The notes: a model not told the origin generated them from the sequence alone. DNA of 64,000 nucleotides from Streptomyces sp. Mut1 (GCF_030719295.1 NZ_CP120997.1:6954001-7018000), one strand, 5' to 3'; counted from the stretch's first letter, positions 18,373-28,137 are shown. Made by a program: numbers and translations.

Positions 18373-19223
18373 CCGCCCCGCTGCCCGTACGGCCCCCCGA
18401 GGAGCCGGTGGACCGGGTCCCGGAGCCGGAGAAGGCGCCCGAGGCCCCGCGCCCCAGCCGGCTCACCGCCCCGCTGCGCGAGACCGGCCGGCTGTTCGCC
18501 CTGGCCGGGACGGTGGCCCGGGAGACCTTCCGACGGCCCTTCCAGGTACGGGAGTTCATCGAGCAGTTCTGGTTCGTCGCCAGCGTCACGATCCTGCCCG
18601 CCGCCCTCGTCTCCATCCCCTTCGGCGCGGTCATCGCCCTCCAGGTCGGCTCGCTCACCCAGCAGCTCGGCGCACAGTCCTTCACCGGCGGCGCCAGCGT
18701 CCTCGCCGTCATCCAGCAGGCCAGCCCCATCATCGTGGCCCTCCTGGTCTCCGGGGCCGCGGGCTCCGCGATCTGCGCCGACCTCGGCTCCCGCAAGATC
18801 CGCGAGGAGCTCGACGCGATGGAGGTCATGGGCGTCTCGCCCGTACAGCGCCTCGTCGTCCCGCGCGTCCTGGCCACCATGCTCGTCGCCGTCCTGCTCA
18901 ACGGCCTCGTCTCGGTCGTCGGCACCCTGGGCGGCTACTTCTTCAACGTGATCCTCCAGCACGGCACCCCGGGCGCCTACCTCTCCAGCTTCTCCGCCCT
19001 CGCCCAGCTGCCCGACCTCTACGTCAGCGAGATCAAGGCGCTGATCTTCGGCTTCATCGCCGGCATCGTCGCCGCCTACCGCGGCCTCAACCCGCGCGGC
19101 GGCCCGAAGGGGGTGGGCGACGCGGTCAACCAGTCCGTCGTCATCACCTTCATGCTGCTGTTCTTCGTGAACATGGTCCTCACGGCGATCTACCTCCAGA
19201 TCGTCCCCGCGAAGGGGAGCTGA
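18369..19223 (+). CDS. YrbE/MlaE-family permease A of the Mce system
   Basis: This 284-residue integral membrane protein is the first of two MlaE-type permeases. After a Pro/Glu-rich cytoplasmic start (1-35) come the interface-helix region FRRPFQVREFIEQFWFVASV, then about five membrane helices. The conserved cytoplasmic loop ICADLGSRKIREELDAMEVMGV contains the E-x-D-A-M-x-V coupling motif that contacts the ATPase. It ends with LQIVPAKGS. The GTG start overlaps the ATPase stop by 4 bases. YrbE pairs form the channel through which lipids move between the MCE hexamer and the membrane. Confidence 0.92.
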   Translation: MTAPLPVRPPEEPVDRVPEPEKAPEAPRPSRLTAPLRETGRLFALAGTVARETFRRPFQVREFIEQFWFVASVTILPAALVSIPFGAVIALQVGSLTQQLGAQSFTGGASVLAVIQQASPIIVALLVSGAAGSAICADLGSRKIREELDAMEVMGVSPVQRLVVPRVLATMLVAVLLNGLVSVVGTLGGYFFNVILQHGTPGAYLSSFSALAQLPDLYVSEIKALIFGFIAGIVAAYRGLNPRGGPKGVGDAVNQSVVITFMLLFFVNMVLTAIYLQIVPAKGS

Positions 19224-19226
19224 CCC

Positions 19227-20030
19227 ATGTCGATGCTCGGCTGGCTGGACAGATCCGGCGACCAGCTCACCTTCTACGTACGGGCCCTGCTCTGGATACC
19301 CCGCACCCTGCGCCGCTACCTCAAGGAGGTGCAGCGCCTGCTCGCCGAGGTCGCCTTCGGCAGCGGCGGCCTCGGAGTGGTCGGCGGCACCATCGGCGTC
19401 ATGATCGCGATGACCCTGGCGACCGGCACGGTCGTCGGACTCCAGGGATACGCGGCCCTCAACCAGATCGGCACCGCGGCCTTCACCGGCTTCATCTCCG
19501 CGTACTTCAACACCCGCGAGATCGCCCCGCTCGTCGCCGGTCTCGCCCTCTCCGCGACCGTCGGCGCCGGCTTCACCGCACAGCTCGGCGCCATGCGGAT
19601 CAACGAGGAGGTCGACGGACTGGAGTCGATGGGCGTGCGCTCCATGCCCTACCTCGTCACCACCCGCATCATCGCCGGGGTGGTCGCGATCATCCCGCTC
19701 TACGCGATCGGGCTGCTCTCCTCGTACGTCGCCTCCCGCTATGTCACCGTCCTGTTCAACGGCCAGTCGGCGGGCACCTACGACCACTACTTCAATCTCT
19801 TCCTGTCCCCGGCCGACGTGCTCCTGTCGGTGCTCAAAGTGCTGATCTTCAGCGTGATGGTGATCCTCGCGCACTGCTACTACGGCTTCCACGCCACCGG
19901 CGGCCCCGCCGGGGTCGGTGTGGCCGTCGGCCGCTCGGTGCGCAACGCGATCGTGCTGATCAGCGTCACAGACTTCTTCCTCTCGCTCGCCATCTGGGGC
20001 GCCACGACGACCGTGAAGGTGGCCGGCTGA
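19227..20030 (+). CDS. YrbE/MlaE-family permease B of the Mce system
   Basis: This 267-residue protein is the second MlaE-type permease. It shows GFTAQLGAMRINEEVDGLESMGV, the coupling loop (E-x-D-x-L-x-S-M-G-V) that docks on the ATPase, with about five membrane helices and the C-terminal FHATGGPAGVGVAVGRSVRNA segment. It begins 4 bases after permease A and its TGA shares one base with the next ATG. With permease A it should make a heterodimer, as in mycobacterial YrbEA/YrbEB. Confidence 0.92.
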   Translation: MSMLGWLDRSGDQLTFYVRALLWIPRTLRRYLKEVQRLLAEVAFGSGGLGVVGGTIGVMIAMTLATGTVVGLQGYAALNQIGTAAFTGFISAYFNTREIAPLVAGLALSATVGAGFTAQLGAMRINEEVDGLESMGVRSMPYLVTTRIIAGVVAIIPLYAIGLLSSYVASRYVTVLFNGQSAGTYDHYFNLFLSPADVLLSVLKVLIFSVMVILAHCYYGFHATGGPAGVGVAVGRSVRNAIVLISVTDFFLSLAIWGATTTVKVAG

Positions 20031-21337
20031 TGAGTTCCCGTGTCACCAGGACCACCGGCCGCAGAACCGCCGGCATCGCCTTCTTCCTCGTGCCCGCCGT
20101 CCTCATCTGGGTGTCGGTCGCGGTGTACGAGAAGGAGTTCACCCACGACGCGACCGTCACCGTACGCACGTCGAGCGTGGGCAACGAGATGCACGACAAC
20201 GCCGACGTGAAGCTGCGCGGGGTGGTCGTCGGCCAGGTCCGCGACATCGCGGCCGACGGCGACGGCGCCCGGCTCACCCTCGCGATCAAGCCGGACAAGC
20301 TGGACCGCATCCCGGCCGACGTCACCGCCCAGATGCTGCCCACCACCCTCTTCGGCGAACGGTTCGTCGCCCTCGTACCGCCCCCCGTGCCCTCGGCGAA
20401 GACCCTCAGCGCCGGCGACGTCATCCCGCAGGACCGCTCCAGCAACGCCATCGAGCTGGAAGAGGTCCTCGACAACGTCCTGCCCCTGCTGACCGCGGTG
20501 AAGCCGGAGAAGCTCTCCGCCACCCTCAACGCGGTCTCCCAGGCGCTCCAGGGCCGCGGCGAGCAGCTCGGCGACACCCTCGTCAAGCTCGACGCCCACC
20601 TCCAGAAGTTCAACCCCCAACTCCCCACGCTCAACGAGGACATCAAGGAACTCGTCAAGGTCAGCCGGCTCTACGCGGACTCCGCCCCCGACGTCCTGGA
20701 CGCCCTCACCGACTTCACCACCACCAGCGGCACCCTCGCCGAGGAGCAGGCCGACCTCGCCGACCTGTACGGCTCCACCACCGCGTCGGCCCGCGACCTC
20801 ACCGCCTTCTTCCAGCGGAACAAGGACAACCTCATCCGGCTCGCCGCCACCGGCAGGCCGACCCTGGAAACCCTCGCCAAGTACTCCTCGGAGTTCCCCT
20901 GCACGCTGCGCACCGTCGCCGGCTTCATCCCGGCCATGGACAAGGCTCTCGGCAAGGGCACCGACCAGCCGGGACTGCACGTCACCCTCAAGACCGTGCC
21001 GTCCAAGGGGAAGTACGTGGCGGGCAAGGACACCCCGGTCTACAACGCCACCGGCGGACCGCACTGCTACTCCATCCCCTATGTCGGCCAGACCGTGCCG
21101 ACCGCCGACGTCAGGACCGCCCCGGACACCGGCACCGCGAAGGACGCGGACACCGCCACCCCGGTGGAGGTCCCGGCCGCGGACGCCTCGCTCGGCATGC
21201 CCAACTCCCCGCAGGAGAGCCGGCTCGTCAACGAACTGGTCGCTCCCTCACTGAATGTCCGGCCGCAGGCCCTGCCCGAGTGGAGCAGCGTGCTCATCGG
21301 CCCGGCCTTCCGCGGTGTGGAGGTGAAGCTCAAGTGA
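20030..21337 (+). CDS. mceA: MCE-domain protein, first of six (MceA position)
   Basis: This 435-residue protein has one N-terminal membrane helix (about 12-32). An MCE domain follows (about 38-120; note NADVKLRGVVVGQVRDI and TTLFGERFVALVPP), then a long helical region (about 145-330) and a Pro/Ala-rich tail. In Mce systems the six MCE proteins make a hetero-hexameric ring and a helical tube that carries lipid across the periplasm. It lies first in the A-F series; the letter is assigned by position only. Start ATG shares a base with the upstream stop. Confidence 0.9.
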   Translation: MSSRVTRTTGRRTAGIAFFLVPAVLIWVSVAVYEKEFTHDATVTVRTSSVGNEMHDNADVKLRGVVVGQVRDIAADGDGARLTLAIKPDKLDRIPADVTAQMLPTTLFGERFVALVPPPVPSAKTLSAGDVIPQDRSSNAIELEEVLDNVLPLLTAVKPEKLSATLNAVSQALQGRGEQLGDTLVKLDAHLQKFNPQLPTLNEDIKELVKVSRLYADSAPDVLDALTDFTTTSGTLAEEQADLADLYGSTTASARDLTAFFQRNKDNLIRLAATGRPTLETLAKYSSEFPCTLRTVAGFIPAMDKALGKGTDQPGLHVTLKTVPSKGKYVAGKDTPVYNATGGPHCYSIPYVGQTVPTADVRTAPDTGTAKDADTATPVEVPAADASLGMPNSPQESRLVNELVAPSLNVRPQALPEWSSVLIGPAFRGVEVKLK

Positions 21338-22365
21338 AGCGCCGCTCCATCGCGGGACCGCTCGCGAAATCGATCGTCTTCATCGTGGTGACCAGTCTGG
21401 CCACCACGGTCCTGGCCCTGTCCATCGCCAACACCGGGGTGGGCGACACCCGTTCGTACCGCGCCCGGTTCACCGACGCGACCGGCCTCATCGTCGGGGA
21501 CAGCGTCCGGATCGCCGGCGTCAAGGTCGGCCAGGTCGAGTCCGTCAAGGTCGCCGACCGGCGGGTCGCCGAGGTCGGCTTCAGCGTCCGCAAGGGCCGC
21601 AAGCTGCCCGCGTCGGTGACCGCGTCGATCAAGTACCTCAACATGGTCGGCCAGCGCTACATCGACCTGGACCAGGGCGCGGGCCCCGTCGGCGAGAGCT
21701 TCACGCCGGGCTCCACCATCCCGCTCTCGCGCACCACCCCGGCGCTCGACCTGACCCAGCTCTTCAACGGCTTCCAGCCGCTCTTCGAAGGGCTCTCCCC
21801 GCCCGACGTCAACCAGCTTGCGGGCTCCATCGTCCAGGTGCTCCAGGGCGAGGGCGGCACCGTCGACAGCATCCTCCAGCACGTCGGCTCGCTGACCGGC
21901 ACAGTCGCCGCCAAGGACAAGGTGATCGGCGAGGTGATCAAGAACCTCAACACGGTCCTGAAGACCGTCAACGACCGGGAGGCCGGCTTCAACGACCTCG
22001 TCGACACCCTTCAGGAACTCGTCACCGGCTTCGCGGGCGACCGCAAGCCGCTCGGTGAGGCCGTCACCGCGATGGGCGCGCTCACCACGGTCACCGCGGA
22101 CCTCTTCGAGGACGGCCGGGCGCCCCTCAAGGCCGACATCAAGGAACTCGGCCGGCTCTCCGGGAACCTGGCCGACAACTCCCCGAAGATCGTCAACTTC
22201 CTGGAGAAGACCCCGGCCAAGATGGAGGCCATCGGCCGCCTCACCTCGTACGGTTCCTGGCTCAACCTCTACCTCTGCGAGGCCAAGGTCAGCGGCGTCA
22301 CGACCAGCGACGGCAGCACCCCGCCGACCGGCATCGAGATCACCCAGCCGAGGTGCCTGTCATGA
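21334..22365 (+). CDS. mceB: MCE-domain protein, second of six (MceB position)
   Basis: This 343-residue protein has an N-terminal membrane helix (IVFIVVTSLATTVLALSIA, about 14-32) and an MCE domain with SVRIAGVKVGQVESVKV and YLNMVGQRYIDLDQG (about 40-125). A coiled helical region follows, ending near EAKVSGV. GTG start overlaps the MceA stop (GTGA). One of six subunits of the envelope-spanning lipid conduit. Shorter than MceA, as expected for B-type subunits. Confidence 0.9.
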   Translation: MKRRSIAGPLAKSIVFIVVTSLATTVLALSIANTGVGDTRSYRARFTDATGLIVGDSVRIAGVKVGQVESVKVADRRVAEVGFSVRKGRKLPASVTASIKYLNMVGQRYIDLDQGAGPVGESFTPGSTIPLSRTTPALDLTQLFNGFQPLFEGLSPPDVNQLAGSIVQVLQGEGGTVDSILQHVGSLTGTVAAKDKVIGEVIKNLNTVLKTVNDREAGFNDLVDTLQELVTGFAGDRKPLGEAVTAMGALTTVTADLFEDGRAPLKADIKELGRLSGNLADNSPKIVNFLEKTPAKMEAIGRLTSYGSWLNLYLCEAKVSGVTTSDGSTPPTGIEITQPRCLS

Positions 22366-23381
22366 GGATCAAGCCGATACGCCACCGCAACCCCGTCGCC
22401 GTCGGCATCGTGGGACTGCTCCTGCTGGCCCTCATCGGGTTCGGGGCCTACCGCGCCGACTCGCTCCCCTTCATCGGCGGCGGCACCACCTACAGCGCCG
22501 ACTTCACCGAGTCCGCCGGGCTCAGCGAGGGCGACGAGGTACGCATCGCCGGAGTGAAGGTCGGCAAGGTCACCGGGGTCTCCCTCGACGGGGCCAAGGT
22601 CAAGGTCACCTTCAAGGTCAAGGACGCCTGGATCGGCGACTCCAGCACCGTCGGCATCGCCATCAAGACGCTCCTCGGCGACAAGTACCTCGCCGTCGAC
22701 CCGCTCGGCGACTCGGCGCAGGACCCGGACGAGCGCATCACCGCCTCGCGCACCACCTCCCCGTACGACGTCACCCAGGCGTTCAACGGACTGGGCGAGA
22801 CCATCGGGGAGATCGACACCGAACAGCTGGCCAAGAGCTTCGAGACGATCTCCGCCACCTTCAAGGACTCCCCGCCCGACGTGAAGAGCGCCGCCGAGGG
22901 ACTGTCCGCCCTGTCGAAGACCGTTTCCGAACGCGACACCGAGCTGGCGACCCTGCTCAAGGGCAGCAAGCAGCTCACCAAGACCCTCGCCAACAAGAAG
23001 AGCGGCTTCGAAACCCTCCTGGAGGACGGCAACCTGCTCCTCGGCGAGATCCAGGCCCGCCGCGACTCCATCCACCTGCTCCTCACCGGCACCCGCGACC
23101 TGGGCACCCAGCTCACCGGTCTCGTCGCCGACAACAACAAGCAGCTGAAGCCCACCCTGAAGGCGCTCGGCCGGGTCACGGCGGTGCTCCAGAAGAACCG
23201 CAAGCAGCTCGACCAGGTGCTCTCGCTCGCCGGCTCCTACAACCGGCTCGTCGGCAACACCCTCGGCAACGGCCGCTGGTTCGACAACTACGTCTGCGGT
23301 GTCGTCCCGAAGAACTACCTGCCCGCGAACACCCCGCCGGCGACCGGATGCATGCCTCCCAAGCAGGAAGGCGGGAGTTGA
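22362..23381 (+). CDS. mceC: MCE-domain protein, third of six (MceC position)
   Basis: This 339-residue protein has an N-terminal helix (VGIVGLLLLALIGFGAY, about 13-29) and an MCE domain with EVRIAGVKVGKVTGVSL and IKTLLGDKYLAVDPLG. A long heptad-like region follows (SKQLTKTLANKKSGFETLLED, KALGRVTAVLQKNRKQLDQV) that should form the tube. The real start is ATG 22362, overlapping the MceB stop as ATGA. Two cysteines near the C-terminus (YVCGVV, TGCMPP) may form a disulfide outside the membrane. Confidence 0.9.
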   Translation: MRIKPIRHRNPVAVGIVGLLLLALIGFGAYRADSLPFIGGGTTYSADFTESAGLSEGDEVRIAGVKVGKVTGVSLDGAKVKVTFKVKDAWIGDSSTVGIAIKTLLGDKYLAVDPLGDSAQDPDERITASRTTSPYDVTQAFNGLGETIGEIDTEQLAKSFETISATFKDSPPDVKSAAEGLSALSKTVSERDTELATLLKGSKQLTKTLANKKSGFETLLEDGNLLLGEIQARRDSIHLLLTGTRDLGTQLTGLVADNNKQLKPTLKALGRVTAVLQKNRKQLDQVLSLAGSYNRLVGNTLGNGRWFDNYVCGVVPKNYLPANTPPATGCMPPKQEGGS

Positions 23382-23382
23382 G

Positions 23383-24495
23383 ATGAGACTCACCCGAGTC
23401 ATCGGCATCGGCGCCGGCCTCGTCGTCGTGGCCGTCGCCGCCACCTCCGGCGTGATGGCCATGGAGGAGGAGGGGACGACCACCGTCACCGCCTACTTCG
23501 ACCAGGCCACCGGCGTCTACGCCGGGTCCGACCTGCGCATCCTCGGCGTACGCGTCGGCAGGGTCGAATCGGTCCAGCCGCGCGGCAAGGACGTGAAGGT
23601 CGTGCTGCGCGTCGACAAGGGCATCCAGGTGCCGAAGGACGCGCACGCCGTCGTCGTCGCCCCCAGCCTCGTCGCCGACCGGTACGTCCAGCTCGCCCCC
23701 GCCTACACCGGGGGAGCGGTCCTCGCGGACGGTGCCGAACTGCCCGCGGCGAACAACGCGACCCCGGTCGAGGTGGACCAGCTCTACGCGTCCATCACCG
23801 AACTGTCCACCGCGCTCGGCCCGGACGGGGCGAACGCCGAAGGAGCCTTCGCCGGACTCCTGGACACCGGGGCGAAGAACCTCAAGGGCAACGGCAAGGA
23901 CATCGGCGACTCCATCGAGCAGTTCGGCAAGGCGACGAAGACGCTCGACAAGTCCAGCGGCAACCTCTTCGACACGCTGTCCTACCTCCAGACCTTCACC
24001 ACCATGCTGAAGGACAACGACGGCAACGTCCGGGCGGCTGAGGACCAGCTGAACTCCGTGACCGGCTTCCTCGCCGACGACAAGAAGAACCTCGGCGCCG
24101 CCCTCAAGGAACTCGGCACCGCCCTCGGGCAGGTCAAGACGTTCATCAAGGACAACCGGGGCGCCCTCAAGGAGAACGTGGACGCCCTCGTGCCGATCAC
24201 CCAGACCCTCGTCGACCAGCGCGCCTCGCTCGCCGAGTCGATGGACGTCCTGCCCCTGTCGGCGGGCAACGTCCTCAACGCGTACGACCCCGAGCACCGC
24301 ACGCTCAACGGCCGGACCAACCTCAACGAACTCAGCATGGGCGGCCCGCTGACCGAGTCCACCCTCGCCCTGAAGGGCCTGTCCCCGGTGGACGCCGACC
24401 GGCAGCGGGCCCTGCCCGCCCTGCCGCTCCCGGCGGTGGGCACGGTCTACGGCACCCCGAAGGACAGCAAGGACAAGAAGGGGGCGAAGCAATGA
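23383..24495 (+). CDS. mceD: MCE-domain protein, fourth of six (MceD position)
   Basis: This 370-residue protein has an N-terminal helix (VIGIGAGLVVVAVAATSGV), an MCE domain with DLRILGVRVGRVESVQP and SLVADRYVQLAP (about 35-115), and a helical body with repeated LKD/LNS heptads. A basic Lys-rich tail (KDSKDKKGAKQ) follows. ATG 23383 lies one base after the MceC stop. Unlike the others it has no extracellular Cys pair. Confidence 0.9.
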   Translation: MRLTRVIGIGAGLVVVAVAATSGVMAMEEEGTTTVTAYFDQATGVYAGSDLRILGVRVGRVESVQPRGKDVKVVLRVDKGIQVPKDAHAVVVAPSLVADRYVQLAPAYTGGAVLADGAELPAANNATPVEVDQLYASITELSTALGPDGANAEGAFAGLLDTGAKNLKGNGKDIGDSIEQFGKATKTLDKSSGNLFDTLSYLQTFTTMLKDNDGNVRAAEDQLNSVTGFLADDKKNLGAALKELGTALGQVKTFIKDNRGALKENVDALVPITQTLVDQRASLAESMDVLPLSAGNVLNAYDPEHRTLNGRTNLNELSMGGPLTESTLALKGLSPVDADRQRALPALPLPAVGTVYGTPKDSKDKKGAKQ

Positions 24496-25667
24496 GCCGC
24501 AGACCGCGCAGACCCGCGGCCCTCGGGACCACGGGCGGGGCGGCACTCGTCGCGCTCGGCCTGTGCTGCACCCTCTTCGTCACCGGATGCGGGGCCCCGC
24601 ACTTCTCCGGCATCGAAGACGTGCCGCTGCCCGGCGGAGCGGACCTCGGCGACCACCCGTACGAGATCACCGCGGACTTCGGGGACGTGCTCAGCCTCGC
24701 CCCGCAGTCCTCGGTCAAGGTCAACGACGTCGCCGTCGGCCGTGTCACCAAGATCTCGCTGGCGCCGGACGGCTGGCAGGCCCGCGTCACCATGAAGGTC
24801 AACGGGAAGATCGACCTGCCCGCCAACGCCTACGCCCACCTGGAGCAGTCCAGCCTGCTCGGCGAGAAGTACGTCCAGCTCCGGCCGCCGGCCAAGGGCA
24901 CCGCCCGGGGCACCCTCGCCGACGGCGACCGCATCCCGCTCACCCGTACCAACCGCAACCCCGAGGTCGAAGAGGTCTTCGGCGCCCTGTCCATGCTCCT
25001 CAACGGCGGCGGCGTCCAGCAGCTCAAGACCATCACCACCGAACTCAACAAGGCACTGGCCGGCCAGGAACCCCAGGTCAAGTCCATGCTGCACCGCGTG
25101 GACACCCTCGTCACCAACCTCGACGACCACCGGGGCGACATCACGGCGGCGCTCGACGGCGTCAACCGGCTCTCCACCACCCTCGCCACCCGCAAGCAGC
25201 AGGTGGGGACGGTCCTCACCAAGCTCAGCCCCGGCATGAAGGTCCTGGAGAAACAGCGCGGCTCGCTCCTGACGATGCTCCGCTCCCTGGACACCCTCTC
25301 GGACGTCGCCGTCGACACCATCGACAAGAGCAAGGCGGACACCATCGCCGACCTGAAGGCCATCGCCCCGACCCTGAGGGCCCTGGCCGACTCCGGCAAC
25401 GACCTGCCCGACTCCCTCCAGGTGCTCCTGACCTACCCGTTCACGGACGAGGTGCTGCGCGGTGTGAAGGGCGACTACCTCAACGTGTACCTGGACATGA
25501 CGGCCGAGCCCGGCACCCAGATCATTCCCGCCTACGACCCGGACGCGGCGACGCAGACGCCGCCCAAGGCCGCCGCGGTCCCCGGCGCCGGACTGCCCCT
25601 GCCGCTCCCCGCGACCTCGGCGCCCACGACGAGCGGTTCTCCGGCCGCGAAGGGGAGCAACCGATGA
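24492..25667 (+). CDS. mceE: MCE-domain lipoprotein (MceE/LprK position)
   Basis: This 391-residue protein has a lipoprotein signal peptide with lipobox VTGC (Cys33 would be lipidated), whereas the other five MCE proteins keep a membrane helix. The MCE domain includes SVKVNDVAVGRVTKISL and SSLLGEKYVQL. A helical tube region and a Pro/Ser/Thr-rich tail follow. In Mycobacterium the E-type MCE proteins (LprK and kin) are likewise lipoproteins, so order and type agree. Start ATG overlaps the MceD stop by 4 bases. Confidence 0.92.
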   Translation: MSRRPRRPAALGTTGGAALVALGLCCTLFVTGCGAPHFSGIEDVPLPGGADLGDHPYEITADFGDVLSLAPQSSVKVNDVAVGRVTKISLAPDGWQARVTMKVNGKIDLPANAYAHLEQSSLLGEKYVQLRPPAKGTARGTLADGDRIPLTRTNRNPEVEEVFGALSMLLNGGGVQQLKTITTELNKALAGQEPQVKSMLHRVDTLVTNLDDHRGDITAALDGVNRLSTTLATRKQQVGTVLTKLSPGMKVLEKQRGSLLTMLRSLDTLSDVAVDTIDKSKADTIADLKAIAPTLRALADSGNDLPDSLQVLLTYPFTDEVLRGVKGDYLNVYLDMTAEPGTQIIPAYDPDAATQTPPKAAAVPGAGLPLPLPATSAPTTSGSPAAKGSNR

Positions 25668-26923
25668 TCACCCTCGCCATCCGGCTGAAGAACATCGCGT
25701 TCCTGATCATCGCGGTGCTGGTGCTCGGCTACCTCGGTGTGCGCTACGCCGACCTCGGCCACTACGTCGGCATGCGCGACTACTACACCGTCAAGGTGCA
25801 ACTCCCGCGCACGGGCGGTCTGTTCACCCACTCCAACGTCACCTACCGGGGGGTGTCGGTGGGCCGGGTCGGCCCCATCGAACTCACCGACGACGGCGTG
25901 GAGGCCGAACTGCGGATCAAGAAGTCCGCACCCCGCATCCCCGACGACCTGAAGGCGGTCGTGGCCAACCTCTCCGCGGTCGGCGAGCAGTACGTCGACC
26001 TGCGGCCGACCCGCACCGAGGGCCCCTACCTCGCGAACGGCTCGGTCATCGACCAGGCCGAGACCACCGTCCCGGCCCCCGTGACGAACGTCCTCACCAG
26101 CGTCAACGACCTCGCCTCCTCGGTCGACCTGGAGTCGCTGCGTACGGTCGTGGACGAATTCGGCACCGCGTTCTCCGGACGCGGCGACGACCTCCAGGTC
26201 CTGCTGGACACCGGCAGCGACTTCGTGGACGCGGCCGACGAGGCGCTGCCCGTCAACACCCGGCTGATGGAGGACGGCAAGACCGTGCTGCGCACCCAGG
26301 TCGAACAGGGCGAGGCACTCAAGGGATTCGCCTCCGGAGCCAAGGAACTGGCCGCCCAGCTCAAGGGCTCCGACACGGACCTGCGCAAGCTCATCGCCGC
26401 CGCCCCCGACGCGACCGGGCAGATCAGCGGGCTGCTGCGGGACATCGAACCCAGCTTCGGAGTCGTCGTCGCCAACCTCCTCACCACGTCCGAGGTCGCC
26501 GTCACCCGGCAGCGCGGCCTGGAGGAACTCCTCGTGAAACTCCCCGCCGTGGCGGCCGCCGGAGCCAGCGCGGTGGACGAGGACGGCGCCAGGTTCGGCA
26601 TGTCGATCACCTTCTTCGAGCCGCTGCCCTGCACCGCCGGCTACGGGGGCACGACCTACCGCAACGGGCTCGACCTCTCGACCGCCCCCGCGCTCAACAC
26701 CAAGGCCCGCTGCGCCGCCTCGCCCGGCACCGGCATCGACGTCCGGGGCAGCGCCAACGCCCCCAAGGGCGGTGCCGTGCCCGAACCGGCCAGGGCCGGC
26801 GCGCTGAACCTCGGTGACACCCCGCAGGAGCGGCTGCCCGGCGCGCTCGGCGCCACCACCGGGGCGAACCCCGTCCGGGGCATGGCCGGGCTGCTGGGCC
26901 TCGGACAGGAGGGCGGCCGGTGA
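25664..26923 (+). CDS. mceF: MCE-domain protein, sixth of six (MceF position)
   Basis: This 419-residue protein has an N-terminal helix (NIAFLIIAVLVLGYLGV), an MCE domain with SNVTYRGVSVGRVGPIEL and LSAVGEQYVDLRP, and a helical region. The C-terminal extension contains paired Cys (PLPCTAGYGG, ARCAASPG), which fits F-type subunits that cap the tube. ATG 25664 overlaps the MceE stop. The final segment is Gly/Ala-rich and probably disordered. Confidence 0.9.
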   Translation: MITLAIRLKNIAFLIIAVLVLGYLGVRYADLGHYVGMRDYYTVKVQLPRTGGLFTHSNVTYRGVSVGRVGPIELTDDGVEAELRIKKSAPRIPDDLKAVVANLSAVGEQYVDLRPTRTEGPYLANGSVIDQAETTVPAPVTNVLTSVNDLASSVDLESLRTVVDEFGTAFSGRGDDLQVLLDTGSDFVDAADEALPVNTRLMEDGKTVLRTQVEQGEALKGFASGAKELAAQLKGSDTDLRKLIAAAPDATGQISGLLRDIEPSFGVVVANLLTTSEVAVTRQRGLEELLVKLPAVAAAGASAVDEDGARFGMSITFFEPLPCTAGYGGTTYRNGLDLSTAPALNTKARCAASPGTGIDVRGSANAPKGGAVPEPARAGALNLGDTPQERLPGALGATTGANPVRGMAGLLGLGQEGGR

Positions 26924-27441
26924 ACCCCCGTACCCGCACCGTCGGCGGCTGGGCCGTGCTGCTGGTCGCGGCGCTCGTCTGCGGCCTGGGCGGCTGGTCG
27001 TACGCGCGGGCGCGCGGCGACGACGACCTGGCGTACGCCAAGAGCCGGGACGCCGCGCTCGCGGACGGCCGGCAGGACCTGGCCCGGCTCAACACCCTGG
27101 ACGGCAAGGACGCGGCGAGCGTGGCGGCCGGTCTCGCCGCCTGGCTGGATTCCTCCACCGGTCCGCTCCACGACCAGCTGGAGCGGACCCGGAAGAAGGA
27201 CGCGGCCGACCTGGAGAAGGCCGGCGCCACCGCGCGCGGCAAGGTCACCGACGCCGCGCTCACCGAGCTGGACGAGCGGACCGGCACCGCGCTGATGATC
27301 GCGACCGTGGACGTCGAGGTCACCCCGGGCACCGGAAAGGCCGGCACCGAACGCAAGCGCTTCGAGGCCACGCTCGCCCGGACCGGTGACGGCTGGAAGA
27401 TCAAGGCGCTCACGGCGCTCGGCATAGGGAGCGGCGCATGA
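26920..27441 (+). CDS. Mce-associated membrane protein, type A copy 1
   Basis: This 173-residue protein has one N-terminal membrane helix (about 8-28). The extracytoplasmic domain has the Mce-associated (Mas) pattern: helical AYAKSRDAALADGRQDLARLNTLD, WLDSSTGPLHDQLERTR, then beta strands ending TGDGWKIKALTALG, an NTF2-like fold. It starts with GTG overlapping the MceF stop. The protein at 28138 is its paralogue (shared N-TLD, STG-LHQQL/HDQL and GWK blocks). Mas proteins stabilise Mce complexes in mycobacteria. Confidence 0.82.
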   Translation: MNPRTRTVGGWAVLLVAALVCGLGGWSYARARGDDDLAYAKSRDAALADGRQDLARLNTLDGKDAASVAAGLAAWLDSSTGPLHDQLERTRKKDAADLEKAGATARGKVTDAALTELDERTGTALMIATVDVEVTPGTGKAGTERKRFEATLARTGDGWKIKALTALGIGSGA

Positions 27442-28070
27442 ACAGCGGCGGTACGACCGACGTGGTGACCGACGGCCCGGACATCGAGGAGGCCGCGGAC
27501 CCCGAGGAGCCGGCCGGCGCGGCCGACGACGGAGCGGACGGCGCCGACGACGACGGCGGGGCCCGGCCGGGCCGGCGGTGGCCGCGCGTGGTGGCCGGGG
27601 TACTGGCCGTCGTGCTGGTCGCGGCCGGCGCCGCGCTGTACGTGGCGGGCCGTCAGCTGCGTGACACCCCCGCCACCTCCAACCTGGCACTGACCGACAG
27701 CGCGGCGACCACCCAGGTCGCCGGGGAGGTCACCAACGCCCTCGGCAAGGTGTTCTCCTACAGCCCCGACGGCACCGCCGTCACCAAGGCGTCCGCGCAG
27801 AAACTCCTGGCGGGCAAGGCACTTCAGCAGTACGCGGCGCTCTTCGGCCAGGTCGAGAAGCAGTCGGCCGACCAGAAGCTCACGCTCACCACCCATGTCG
27901 TACGCGCCGGGGTGACCCGGCTGACGCCCGACAGTGCCCACCTCCTGGTCTTCCTCGACCAGGTCTACGAGCGCGAGGGCAAGGCCGCCGGCAAGGCGGC
28001 GGCGCAGCTGTCCGTCACGGCCCAACTGCGCGAAGGGCACTGGACGATCGTGGAGATCACTCCCCGATAG
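27438..28070 (+). CDS. Mce-associated membrane protein, type B copy 1
   Basis: This 210-residue protein has an acidic cytoplasmic N-terminus (about 1-45, many Asp/Glu/Ala), one membrane helix (VVAGVLAVVLVAAGAALYV) and an NTF2-like outer domain with LRDTPATSNLALTD, VTNALGKVFSY, AGKALQQYAALFGQV and a final GHWTIVEITPR. Start overlaps the previous stop. It is paralogous to the protein at 28704 (LRD-P---N-ALTD, G-VFSY and LTGKAVQQ blocks). Confidence 0.82.
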   Translation: MNSGGTTDVVTDGPDIEEAADPEEPAGAADDGADGADDDGGARPGRRWPRVVAGVLAVVLVAAGAALYVAGRQLRDTPATSNLALTDSAATTQVAGEVTNALGKVFSYSPDGTAVTKASAQKLLAGKALQQYAALFGQVEKQSADQKLTLTTHVVRAGVTRLTPDSAHLLVFLDQVYEREGKAAGKAAAQLSVTAQLREGHWTIVEITPR

Positions 28071-28137
28071 CACCGCACCAGCGAACACGTACGGCACAGC
28101 ACAGCACAGCCGGACCGGCCGGCAGGGAGAGGCAGCG